A stretch of DNA of 38,825 bases from Pseudoflavonifractor intestinihominis (GTDB lineage Bacteria; Bacillota; Clostridia; Oscillospirales; Oscillospiraceae): contig NZ_JBBMFK010000034.1 in the NCBI RefSeq assembly GCF_040096055.1, positions 1-38,825 of the forward strand, given 5' to 3'. Positions within the stretch are counted from its first letter, which is position 1; every line of letters begins with the position of its first letter. Position numbers and translations under genes: made by a program. The notes below the pieces were generated by a model, which worked only from the letters and a program-made list of their open reading frames with translations, ran no database searches and was not told the DNA's origin. This document shows, piece after piece, positions 6,438 to 14,281 of the stretch.

Positions 6438-8318
6438 TTATGCAATAGCTGGCGTTCCCGCCAGTTTCCGCAGTTTATTGAGTTTTTCCAGTTGCTTTTT
6501 GTTCAGTTGGAGTTGTTTTAGGTACTTCTGTATCGTTTCTTCTAAGGTAGCATGGATAAGCAGGTGAACAGCTTCGGTCAAGAGGACAAGATTGCTGTAT
6601 TTGTCGGTTCCGCCGTTTTCCAGCGGCACTTTGTGGTGACAGCGTATGTCATAGGGCATAAGTTCTGCACCAGTGATGGCACACCGCCCGTATTGAGCCG
6701 CAAACAACGAAATTCTGTTGTCTGCAAATTCAATGCTTTTGTCCAGCACAGGAGTTCGCATAAGCCATATCATTGTATCGGTGTTTACACCGAGATTTTT
6801 ATGGATTTCTGCCCGTCCTTCCGGTGTGTACCGGTTGACAGTTTTCTTCTTGTGCTGGGCGTCCCGTGTCTGAACGTACCCAATCGGAATGAGCGGGTGT
6901 CCGTTCAAAAACCTTAACTGCTTGCTTTTCCCATATCGTTCCTTTATGAAGCCACGTTCCAGTTTTCCGTTTCGGGTCAAGCCACGCAGTCTGTTTGACA
7001 TTTGCTTTTTCAGCCCTTGCGCCAGATTAGGAAAGTCCTCGCTGACACGGGTTGCCAGACGGTAATAATTATGAAGTCCGGCAACCACCGAGTTATACTG
7101 CTGTATCGCGATATATTGACTTTGGCTGTCAGCCGGGATCTGTATCGCTTTAATCGCAGCCGAGATTTTCTCCTTTGCGTGTGCAACCGCCTTGTCGCTC
7201 ATATGTGAGCAGACTACATACTTTTTCCCTTTGCGGTATAGTTTCATCTTAAATCCCAGAAATTCCGAGTACCGCTGTTCCATGTTGATTACTTTTGACT
7301 TTTCCGGGCTAATATCCAGCCCCAAACGGTCTTTCAGCCACTTCTTTGTTGCTTCGAACGTTTTTACTGCGTCCTTGTAACTGCGGCAGAAGATTTTGAA
7401 GTCATCAGCATACCTTACGAGATACATTTCCTTGAGATTGCTCCGGCGCAGAGCCCGGTAGGTATGACTTTTAATGTCCGTACCGCGTGCGTTCTGCCGG
7501 GTCTTGTATTCGTAATGGGTAGGCATATTTTCCCACTGGGAAGATACCCACCAGTCCAGTTCGTTCAGCACGATATTTGACAAAAGCGGTGAAAGTATGC
7601 CGCCCTGCGGCGTTCCCTTTGTCGGGTAAACCCTCTTGCCATCAGGAAGAACGATAGGCGCTTTCAACATTTGCTTGATAATGCACAGCAGCTTTTTATC
7701 CCGGATGCCCAGTTCCCACATCTGCCGTATCAGTTTCCCGTGGTTCACGTTGTCAAAGAAGCCGTGAATATCCAGGTCAACCGCATAGTGTAAATGCTGT
7801 ATCTGCATGAGCCGGCAGCACTGTGCGATAGCGTGCTCCGTGGAGCGATTTGGGCGAAAGCCGTTGGAACGCTCATGGAACTTCGCCTCACATATCGGCT
7901 CCAGCACTTGCAGAATACATTGCTGTACGATACGGTCAACGATTGTGGGAATACCCAGCGGTCTTGTTTTCCCGTTGGGTTTTGGGATTTCTACCCGCCT
8001 TACCGGGCGGGGATTGTACCAACTGAATTGTTTTTGGATAAGCCGGACGAACTTCTCCTCCTCCATAGAAGCCAGATGTTTAATCGTCCTCTTGTCCACG
8101 CCGGGAGTACCGCTCCCTTTGTTTCCCTTGATTGTCCGATATGCCAGCTTGATGTTTTCCTCACTTGCCATTAGGCCGATAAGGTTATGAAAGGTCTTGC
8201 CTTTCAGACTGTCGGCGTACAGACGGTCAAAGGTGCTTTGCAGGTCGTAATACTCCGTATAGCGGATTTTACTTTGTTTCGGTTTGTGTGTTTGCTGCTC
8301 CGAAGTCAACACAGGCAC
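6438..8318 (-). CDS. ltrA: Group II intron-encoded reverse transcriptase/maturase
   Basis: A 626-residue multifunctional protein. It has reverse transcriptase domains from about residue 55 to 370, with the active-site YADD near residue 302 and GTPQGGILSPLLSN before it. A maturase X domain follows (around GLHNYYRLAT), and a C-terminal HNH endonuclease (CAITGAELMPYDIRCHHKVP and NGGTDKYSNLVLL, about residues 530-580). It splices the intron RNA and drives target-primed insertion. No stop or frameshift breaks it. The start is uncertain: GTG at 8316-8318 is close to AAGGAG; GTG two codons later has better spacing. Confidence 0.93.
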   Translation of the reverse strand: MPVLTSEQQTHKPKQSKIRYTEYYDLQSTFDRLYADSLKGKTFHNLIGLMASEENIKLAYRTIKGNKGSGTPGVDKRTIKHLASMEEEKFVRLIQKQFSWYNPRPVRRVEIPKPNGKTRPLGIPTIVDRIVQQCILQVLEPICEAKFHERSNGFRPNRSTEHAIAQCCRLMQIQHLHYAVDLDIHGFFDNVNHGKLIRQMWELGIRDKKLLCIIKQMLKAPIVLPDGKRVYPTKGTPQGGILSPLLSNIVLNELDWWVSSQWENMPTHYEYKTRQNARGTDIKSHTYRALRRSNLKEMYLVRYADDFKIFCRSYKDAVKTFEATKKWLKDRLGLDISPEKSKVINMEQRYSEFLGFKMKLYRKGKKYVVCSHMSDKAVAHAKEKISAAIKAIQIPADSQSQYIAIQQYNSVVAGLHNYYRLATRVSEDFPNLAQGLKKQMSNRLRGLTRNGKLERGFIKERYGKSKQLRFLNGHPLIPIGYVQTRDAQHKKKTVNRYTPEGRAEIHKNLGVNTDTMIWLMRTPVLDKSIEFADNRISLFAAQYGRCAITGAELMPYDIRCHHKVPLENGGTDKYSNLVLLTEAVHLLIHATLEETIQKYLKQLQLNKKQLEKLNKLRKLAGTPAIA

Positions 8319-9047
8319 CCGCTCCTTTCGGTTTGGATTTTCTTTGTCATACTCGAAGCTGTGTTTGTTGTGTTTTCAGTATTCTTAATTCATTCCCGAC
8401 TTGGGGTCGTCCCTCCACAGACTTATTATTTCTGCTTCATCGGTACCATGCCCCTACTCTCACTGGGATTAAGTACGGTTATACCGGTTTTATCCGGCTT
8501 TCCCGTGCAACGGCCTGCAACGGCTTGTTTCATACGTTCCCAGCTTTCCACGTTCCGACAATCCTATCATGAGATACTTTTAGGTGCTTCCTCTAAGCCT
8601 GTGCCCGGTTCCAAAAGAACCTTGCCGCCTGTAACAGCACGTGGAGTTTCATAACAACCAATCTTACTAATCCACGGACACGCCATATCAATGGCCGTAT
8701 GCCTTTCGACACACTCACAACGTTTAGACTCGTACATTCGGAAGTAGTCAGTGCGGTCGGTCGCACATTCTCACCATGAGTATCTGACACCCGGCATATA
8801 GGTGACGCCGCCCACCTCTGGGCAGGTTTCGTGCGGATTGCTCCGCTTACGGCCACTCTCTGCCGACTTCACCGAGCTTTTGACCATGAAGTAGTTGCAC
8901 ACTTCAAAGCCAATCGGAGTATCAGTGTGGGCGTTTCCGGACGTTACCCCTTCATTCCACCCATCGGATTGTCAGTTCTCCTAAGATTTCAGGCTATAAA
9001 GCCCTTCGACTTAGTGCCTAACCTTTTCAGTTAGGAACGTGTCGCAC

Positions 9048-9162
9048 GGTTGTCCTGGCCGTAACCTTCCAGGAGGTTGATGCCGCCCCACACGCACAGG
9101 CCGCCGCCCAGGGCGATCACCAGAGTCTGCAATACGTCGATAGCATTAGTGAAAAAATCCAT
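9048..9162 (-). pseudogene. maff2-like conjugation gene, 5' exon interrupted by the group II intron
   Basis: The start at 9160-9162 gives MDFFTNAIDVLQTLVIALGG and continues to INLLEGYGQDN, where the intron begins. This matches the N-terminal half of Maff2-family small membrane proteins found after virD4 in clostridial ICEs. They resemble a VirB2/TrbC-type pilin precursor in size and hydrophobicity. The expected continuation (PGAK-like) is not found at the intron's 3' flank, so the gene could not be restored by splicing. Confidence 0.8.
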
Positions 9163-9194
9163 AAATCATATTTCCTTTCTTCGTTGTAGAATTG

Positions 9195-10013
9195 TTATTG
9201 AAGGTCCGCTGCTGTCAATTCGTACATCTCGAAAGGCTCATCCGGCTTCACAATGGCCGGTTTGCGTTTCATGTACCGTTCCATATCAAAGAGGTACTTC
9301 TTGTCGGCGTCGGCGGTGTATTTGTAATTTGGATGCTTGGTCAGGTCGTACTTGTCCGAGAGAAACGGGCGCACGCCCCGCAGCATGAAGATACACTTGC
9401 CTCCGTCCATTACTGCCAATTCGTCTTGTGTCATCAACTCCTTTCCCAATTTTTGATAGGTGAGGCCGTGGGAAACCTGGCTGCCGCGGTTCTCCGATTA
9501 ATTGAAACTGTCGATCGTTTCTTTCCCCAGCAGCTCCGAAATTTCTTTCAGGGTGGATTTCTCCTTGCCTCCCAAAAACAAGGTGCTGTCACAGTTACCC
9601 ACGATGGTATCCGCCGCGTCCTTGTAGATGGTCTTTAACTGGCTTTGGCTCTGCAAAATAATAGAAGCCGATATTTCACGGCTTCGGATGGTGGCGATCA
9701 GCTTGTCGAAGTTCGGGATTTGCCCGATGTTCGCGAACTCGTCCAGGAGGCACCGCACATGGACCGGCAGGCGGCCGCCGTAGAAGTCGTCCGCCTTGTC
9801 GCACAGGAGGTTGAAAAGCTGGGAGTACATGAGCGCCGCCACAAAATTGAAGGTGCTGTCCGTATCTGACAAAATCACGAACAGCGCCGATTTGCGGTCG
9901 CCCAGAGTATCCAGCTCCAGCTCGTCCTCCGCCATGAGGTCCCGCAGCTCCTGGATGTCAAAGGGAGAGAGGCGGGCGCCGCAGCTAATCAGTATGGATT
10001 TTAGAGTTTTGCC
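9195..10013 (-). pseudogene. virD4: VirD4/TraG-type coupling protein, broken remnant
   Basis: The fragment starts at GKTLKSILISCGARLSPFDI near 10013 and includes the coupling-protein ATPase signature LLDEFANIGQIPNFDKLIAT and ASIILQSQSQLKTIY. The N-terminal membrane and Walker A half is absent. An in-frame TAA after ETIDSFN (9498-9500) splits the rest; past it the same frame continues through LGKELMTQDELAVMDGGKCI to the natural stop at 9195. Both defects mean no working coupling protein, which would deliver the relaxosome to the type IV secretion channel. The 5' breakpoint adjoins the toxin-antitoxin locus. Confidence 0.9.
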
Positions 10014-10102
10014 CGAAACGAGTTGTCAAGGACTTTTTAATCAAATTCACAAAAAAGCTACAATTTTGCGGTTTTACCGGCTCTGAATTTTACCAGTTCT
10101 CG

Positions 10103-10131
10103 TTGATTTTTTCGCTCGTTCTGTGTATAAT
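10103..10131 (+). promoter_or_regulatory. Promoter of the AbrB/PIN operon
   Basis: TTGATT (10103-10108), a 17-base spacer and TATAAT (10126-10131). Confidence 0.8.
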
Positions 10132-10132
10132 A

Positions 10133-10154
10133 AAAGTAGGGAAATCCCTACTTT
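10133..10154 (+). promoter_or_regulatory. Palindromic operator at the AbrB/PIN transcription start
   Basis: AAAGTAGGG and CCCTACTTT form a 9-bp inverted repeat around AAAT, directly after the -10 box and covering the expected +1. It is a likely autoregulatory site for the AbrB-type antitoxin, as is usual for type II pairs. Confidence 0.65.
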
Positions 10155-10182
10155 CCATATTTCAGAAAGGTGGTGCAAAATC

Positions 10183-10458
10183 ATGTTAGCAAATGCGTTT
10201 GTGGACAATGCCAAAGTCATGGCAAAAGGGCAAATCACAATCCCAAAGGATGTCCGTGATGTGCTTGGTGTGTCAAGTGGTGATCGGGTCACTTTCATCG
10301 TTGAGGGAAACACTGTCCGCATTGTCAATTCTGCTGTTTACGCTATGCAGATGCTTCAGCAAGAAATGGCCGGAGAAGCAGAACGCACCGGCCTGACCTC
10401 GGAAGATGATGTTATGGCGCTCGTCAAGGAATTGAGAAATGAGGACGAAAAAGGATGA
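10183..10458 (+). CDS. AbrB/MazE-type antitoxin
   Basis: A 91-residue protein with a swapped-hairpin AbrB DNA-binding domain at about residues 12-50 (AKGQITIPKDVRDVLGVSSG, then DRVTFIVEGNTVRIVN). A helical C-terminal half probably binds the toxin. The start ATG at 10183 is chosen over an upstream in-frame ATG because AAGGTGG precedes it and the upstream one lies in the promoter. Its stop overlaps the toxin start as ATGA. It reads against the surrounding ICE genes and so appears as an inserted module. Confidence 0.88.
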   Translation: MLANAFVDNAKVMAKGQITIPKDVRDVLGVSSGDRVTFIVEGNTVRIVNSAVYAMQMLQQEMAGEAERTGLTSEDDVMALVKELRNEDEKG

Positions 10459-10856
10459 GAGTTCTGATTGATACCAATGTCCTTATTTCTGCCGCATTGA
10501 GTGCAAACGGAACGCCTTATCAAGCGTATGTGAAAGCGGCCTCTTACCCGAATCACGGCTTGATTTGCGAGCAGAATGTGGACGAAATGAAGCGGATATT
10601 CAACAAGAAATTCCCAAACCGGCTGGCGGCGCTGGACAAATTTCTTTCTGTTGCTTTGCTTACTCTGGAATTGGTTCCCGTCCCGACAGAGGAAGATATG
10701 ACCGAAACACAAATCAGAGATGTCAATGACCGCCCTATTTTGCGGGCAGCCATTGAAGCGAAAGCCGATGTGTTGCTGACCGGCGATAAGGATTTCTTAG
10801 AGTCCGGCGTGAAAAATCCGGCAATTATGACACCGGCAGAGTTTTTGAATACCTAA
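10455..10856 (+). CDS. PIN-domain ribonuclease toxin (VapC-like)
   Basis: A 133-residue protein with PIN acidic motifs: MRVLIDTNVLISAAL at the N-terminus (Asp6), RDVNDRPILRAAIEAKADVL and TGDKDFLES near residues 95-120. It matches the putative toxin component PIN family (COG1569-type), Mg-dependent RNases. It overlaps the antitoxin gene by 4 bases, so the two are translationally coupled. The catalytic residues appear intact. The RNA target is unknown. Confidence 0.88.
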   Translation: MRVLIDTNVLISAALSANGTPYQAYVKAASYPNHGLICEQNVDEMKRIFNKKFPNRLAALDKFLSVALLTLELVPVPTEEDMTETQIRDVNDRPILRAAIEAKADVLLTGDKDFLESGVKNPAIMTPAEFLNT

Positions 10857-10867
10857 CTGACACAAAG

Positions 10868-10904
10868 ACAGCGGGCCGAGAGTGAAAAGCTCCCGGCCCG
10901 CTGT
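10868..10904. terminator. GC-rich hairpin between the toxin and tnpW genes
   Basis: ACAGCGGGCCG and CGGCCCGCTGT form an 11-bp perfect stem between convergent genes. There is no T-run on the plus strand and only a short CTTT on the minus strand, so it is a weak or shared terminator. Confidence 0.55.
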
Positions 10905-10906
10905 GC

Positions 10907-11098
10907 TTACATCTGCTGTATCTCGTTTTTGAGCATACGCTTGATTTTGTCGCTCATGGTTTCAGTGCTGGTATCGCTGAAATGGACGCGCACCTTGTAG
11001 GTGGTCTTGCCGATTTTCTTTACCAGCGCGGGGGCGTCCTCCGGCGCTCTGGCCGGGGTGGTGTCTGCGGTCTGCATGGTACGGGTTTCTTCGCTCAT
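10907..11098 (-). CDS. TnpW-family transposon-encoded small protein
   Basis: A 63-residue protein starting MSEETRTMQTADTTPARAPE and ending with IGKTTYKVRVHFSDTSTETM and a basic tail. It matches the TnpW family found between dnaC-like and virD4 genes in clostridial conjugative elements; its function is not known. The start at 11096-11098 has GAAAGGAG upstream. It lies 44 bases after the dnaC remnant. Confidence 0.75.
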   Translation of the reverse strand: MSEETRTMQTADTTPARAPEDAPALVKKIGKTTYKVRVHFSDTSTETMSDKIKRMLKNEIQQM

Positions 11099-11142
11099 GG
11101 CGCTCCTTTCTCCGGGCGGGGCTGCGCCGTCCGGCAAAAAAA

Positions 11143-11373
11143 TTACTCATGCTTACGGTTCACAATGTCTTTCGCCGCCTGTTTGGTTGCCCCAGCGTTT
11201 TCCTCCCGGAAGTTCTTCCCGGCAAAGAGGATCGGGGCGCACCGTTCCAGGATACGGTCATAGATGCGGGCGTGGGCCAGGTCGGGCGGGTTCTTGAGTT
11301 CGGCCAGCTTCAGGTTGGTGGTGATTATCATGGGCCTGCGGCTGCGGTAGCGGCTGTCAATGACGAAAAACAT
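11143..11373 (-). pseudogene. DnaC/IstB-type ATP-binding protein, C-terminal remnant
   Basis: About 76 residues remain: FFVIDSRYRSRRPMIITTNL and the segment ILERCAPILFAGKNFREENA to the natural end. This is the C-terminal third of DnaC-like helicase loaders that follow the DUF6017 gene in this ICE family. The Walker A and B parts are missing. The fragment begins inside the 3' end of the DUF6017 gene in another frame, so one deletion removed the end of that gene and most of dnaC. Confidence 0.82.
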
Positions 11374-12221
11374 TTGTAGTAGCTGTCGATGGTGGCCGGG
11401 GCGTTATACAGGGCGGCCAGCAGGTATTTCTTGATATTGCGGACATAGGTGGTGTTCTCCCGCATACGGTCCAGCACATACTCGATGTGGGAGCTGTTCA
11501 GTTTCAGGAACCGGGACTTGACCACCTCCGCCGGGTAGTCATCCCCGGCGATGCGGATCATCTCCCGGTTGGAGCACACCGTGTCCATCATGAGCTCCAC
11601 CAGCTCGTCCAAACGGTCCCGGTCAAGCGGATGGTTCTGGATAAGATAGTCATACTCGATGTTCTCCAAAATCAATTCCCGATAACTTTCCCGCTCCCGC
11701 ATCCGGTCCCGTCCCATCCCGTCCGAACCCCTGGGGGCTTTGGGGGAGGATAGGACAGGATTTGATCCTTCCGTACTGAGTCCATCTTTTTTTGATTTAT
11801 CAGGATTGCTTTTATCTTTATTTAATTGCGGCCGGTTTTCCAGACCCGGAGTATCCATATCCGGGTTTTCCGTATCTGGATGTCCCGTATCCGGCTCATC
11901 CTCACACGGCCCGTCCGGCTCCGGGGGATGGGGCGTTTCGTAGATAACATACTCCACGTCCACGATCTTGCCCTTGCTGTCCCGGAGGCGGTTGCGGACG
12001 ATGTAGCCGGCCCGCTCCAGCTCCTTCAGGGCAGAGCCGATGCTGTCCGTACCCTCCTTGCAGATCTTCGCAAGGCTCCTGGTGGTGTAGTTCCAGTCCT
12101 CCGGCAGGGACAGCATCATGGAGAGCAGCCCCTTGGATTTCAGCGACAGGCCCGTATCCCGCAGATGGCGGTTGGACATCACCGTGTAATCGCGGGTTTT
12201 CTCAATGCGGAATACCGCCAT
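11328..12221 (-). CDS. DUF6017 replication-initiator-like protein (C-terminus altered)
   Basis: A 297-residue protein starting MAVFRIEKTRDYTVMSNRHL. It has an N-terminal winged-helix region (LSLKSKGLLSMMLSLPEDWN to about residue 95), a charged low-complexity middle and the C-terminal DUF6017 region (AALYNAPATIDSYYK). Such genes open the replication/partition module of clostridial ICEs and act as replication-initiator or helicase-partner proteins. GGAGG lies 9 bases before the ATG at 12219-12221. The last 13 residues (CFSSLTAATAAAGP region) come from a deletion junction reading dnaC out of frame, so the natural end is missing. Confidence 0.82.
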   Translation of the reverse strand: MAVFRIEKTRDYTVMSNRHLRDTGLSLKSKGLLSMMLSLPEDWNYTTRSLAKICKEGTDSIGSALKELERAGYIVRNRLRDSKGKIVDVEYVIYETPHPPEPDGPCEDEPDTGHPDTENPDMDTPGLENRPQLNKDKSNPDKSKKDGLSTEGSNPVLSSPKAPRGSDGMGRDRMRERESYRELILENIEYDYLIQNHPLDRDRLDELVELMMDTVCSNREMIRIAGDDYPAEVVKSRFLKLNSSHIEYVLDRMRENTTYVRNIKKYLLAALYNAPATIDSYYKCFSSLTAATAAAGP

Positions 12222-12637
12222 GTTGGATACCTCCTTCCTTCGGTTTTGAAAAGTGTTCGTTTCGGCAGGTTTGCGCCCCCATATCGCCGCCCGGCCTCCC
12301 ATGAGGGAGGATATGGGCGGCATCGTTTGCACCGCCCACAAGCGAAAAAACAGGGGATTTCCCACCCGTATTCATACAGTTTTGCGTGCCATCGGCGGGG
12401 CATAAAAAAACGCCACAGGTTTGTATTACCTATGGCGTTGCCCCGGCAGATGGCCGGTCTGTATTCAGTTGTATGGTCACGGGGCGGAGGCCCCGATTGA
12501 CGGGTGCTGTACCCATATCTCGGCATTTCGTGGTCTTTCAGCGTGTCAAGGCTCACTCAACAGTAGTAAAATCGTAGTAAATGAGGTGGTTTTGACCTGT
12601 CTGAAATGCCCGTGGATACAGTGTTTTCAAGGGATAA
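12222..12637. other. Terminal non-coding region of the ICE
   Basis: No gene is supported here. It holds a nested palindrome at about 12278-12317 (CCTCCC/GGGAGG inside CCCATAT/ATATGGG and GCCGCCC/GGGCGGC, which are mutually exclusive pairings), a minus-strand terminator (12404-12438) and the direct repeat TAGTAAA at 12564-12570 and 12575-12581. The ICE-chromosome junction is expected at or just right of its end. No recombinase gene is present at this end. Confidence 0.5.
12404..12438 (-). terminator. Rho-independent terminator near the ICE end
   Basis: On the minus strand ACGCCATAGGT and ACCTGTGGCGT form an 11-bp stem (one T-G) with a 7-base loop, followed by seven T. It would block transcription arriving from the xylB operon into the ICE. 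Confidence 0.85.
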
Positions 12638-12685
12638 TCAGATTTTGGCTTGATTTTTGAAAGTAAAAATGCTCTTAATCTCCAT
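12638..12685 (-). pseudogene. 5' end of a gene after xylB, cut off by ICE insertion
   Basis: GAGGAGG lies directly after the xylB stop, followed by ATG at 12683-12685. The frame reads MEIKSIFTFKNQAKI and stops. The good ribosome-binding site and 12-base spacing from xylB suggest a third operon gene, of which only about 8-10 codons remain before ICE sequence. The N-terminus resembles small Bacillota proteins beginning MEIKSI, but the product cannot be named. Confidence 0.5.
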
Positions 12686-12697
12686 TGTTTTTCCTCC

Positions 12698-14221
12698 TCA
12701 CCCCATGGACGCCAGTGTGTGGAACTGCTCCCGCAGCGCCGGGTACAGTCTGCGGTACAGGTCGTAATAGGGCTCGTAGGCCGCCGAGGCGGCGCTGTCG
12801 GGCGCGCTGTGCTCTCCCGTCCGTACCGCCGCGGCACAGCCCTGGGCCACGGTGCCGTACACGCCCGCGCCCACGCCGGCCAGGATGGCGGCGCCCAGGG
12901 CCGGGCCCTGCTCGGAGGCGATGGTCTTGACCGGGCAGCCGTACAGGTCGGAGAGTATCTGCCGCCACAGAGGGCTGCGCCCGCCGCCGCAGATGGCCAT
13001 GTCGGACACGTCCACCCCCATCTCCCGGAACACGTCCAGGCACTGGCGCTGGGAGTAGGCCACGCCCTCCATCACCGCACGGACCAGGTCGCCCCTGGTG
13101 TGGATGGCGGACAGGCCGAAGAACACCCCTCTGGCGTCCGAGTCCAGCAGGGGGGAGCGCTCCCCCATCAGGTAGGGCAGATAGAGCAGCCGGTTGGCGC
13201 CGATGGGGCTTTTCTCCGCCTCCGCCGTCATCAGCTCATAGGGGTCCACCCCCAGGGCGGCGGCGGTCTCCCGCTCGGCGGGACAGAATTGGTTGCGGAA
13301 CCACTGGAGGGACAACCCGGCGGACAAGGTGCAGCTCATCACCGTCCACGCGCCGGGCACGGCGGAACAGAAGGTATGTACCCTGCCCTGGGGGTCGATG
13401 GTAACCTGTCCCGCATGGGCGAAGATGACCCCCGAGGTGCCCAGGGTGGTGAAGGCCTTGCCCTCCTCCACCACGCCGGTGCCGATGGCGGCGGCAGCGT
13501 TGTCTCCCGCGCCGCCCACCACAACGGTGCCCTCGGCCAGGCCGGTGGCCTCCGCCGCGGCCTTTGTCACCTTGCCGGTCACCTGGCAGGACTCGTACAT
13601 CTCCCCCAGCAGGGACCGGTCGATGCCCAGCAGGGAGAGAATCTCGCCGCTCCACTGGCGCTTGGGCACGTCCAGCAGGTTCATGCCCGAGGCGTCCGAC
13701 ACCTCGGTGGCAAACTCGCCGGTGAGCTTGTAGCGGATATAGTCCTTGGGCAGGAGGATGTGGCGGCATTTTTCGTAGTTCTCCGGCTCATGCTCCCTCA
13801 CCCACAGGATCTTTCCGGCGGTGAAGCCGGTGAGGGCGGGGTTGGCGGTGATGGACAGCAGCTTCTCCCGGCCCACCAGGTCGGTAATCTCGTCGCACTG
13901 GGCCTGGGTGCGTCCGTCGCACCACAAAATGGCCTTCCGCAGCACCTGGCCCTGGCCGTCCAGCATGACCAGGCCGTGCATCTGGCCCGCGATGCCGATG
14001 CCCCGGATCTCCTCAGGCCTGGCGCCGCTCCTGGCCAGGACGGTACGCACCGTCTCCTGCACCGCCCGCCACCAGTCCTCCGGGTCCTGCTCCGCCCAGC
14101 CGTTCTGGGGCTGGTAGAGGGGGTACTCCACGGTATGGCTGGCCAGCCGGCGTCCGTCAGAATCAAAGAGCACGGTCTTGGTGCCCGACGTGCCCAGGTC
14201 AATGCCCAACAGAAGCTCCAT
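12698..14221 (-). CDS. xylB: Xylulokinase
   Basis: A 507-residue FGGY-family sugar kinase that phosphorylates D-xylulose with ATP to give xylulose 5-phosphate for the pentose phosphate pathway. It has the phosphate-binding N-terminus LLLGIDLGTSGTKTVLFDSD (Asp8), the xylulose-binding GIAGQMHG near residue 80 and the catalytic VVGGAGDNAAAAIGTG (Asp near 235), then TTLGTSGVIF. Length is usual for XylB. GAGAAGG precedes the ATG at 14219-14221. It lies 60 bases after the GH43 gene and is probably co-transcribed with it under the ROK regulator. No xylA is seen here. Confidence 0.92.
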   Translation of the reverse strand: MELLLGIDLGTSGTKTVLFDSDGRRLASHTVEYPLYQPQNGWAEQDPEDWWRAVQETVRTVLARSGARPEEIRGIGIAGQMHGLVMLDGQGQVLRKAILWCDGRTQAQCDEITDLVGREKLLSITANPALTGFTAGKILWVREHEPENYEKCRHILLPKDYIRYKLTGEFATEVSDASGMNLLDVPKRQWSGEILSLLGIDRSLLGEMYESCQVTGKVTKAAAEATGLAEGTVVVGGAGDNAAAAIGTGVVEEGKAFTTLGTSGVIFAHAGQVTIDPQGRVHTFCSAVPGAWTVMSCTLSAGLSLQWFRNQFCPAERETAAALGVDPYELMTAEAEKSPIGANRLLYLPYLMGERSPLLDSDARGVFFGLSAIHTRGDLVRAVMEGVAYSQRQCLDVFREMGVDVSDMAICGGGRSPLWRQILSDLYGCPVKTIASEQGPALGAAILAGVGAGVYGTVAQGCAAAVRTGEHSAPDSAASAAYEPYYDLYRRLYPALREQFHTLASMG

Positions 14222-14281
14222 AGGTCACACCTTCTCCTCTATTTTCAAAATTTTATTGTTTCAAAAATCCCTTGACCGCCG

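Larger units (their letters stand above)
6287..9047 (-). mobile_element. Group II intron with LtrA-type maturase
   Basis: The 5' end on the minus strand is GTGCGAC at 9047, matching the GUGYG consensus. Near the 3' end a clear domain V (6336-6369) is followed by a domain VI stem (GCGATA/TATCGC, 6290-6317) and an end at CTAT near 6287. The reverse transcriptase is encoded between. GGTTGTT at 8653-8659 (minus strand) can act as EBS1, pairing with the last seven exon bases GACAACC (9048-9054). This supports the 5' junction lying inside the maff2 gene. The 3' flank does not continue maff2. The 3' end is set to within a few bases. Confidence 0.88.

Noticed and set aside
12179..12556. Minus-strand frame of 125 residues ahead of the DUF6017 gene
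   Set aside because: It runs through a strong terminator and into the start of the DUF6017 gene in another frame; no family resemblance was seen.
12650..14275. A 541-residue plus-strand frame opposite xylB
   Set aside because: Composition and lack of motifs show it is a shadow of xylulokinase.
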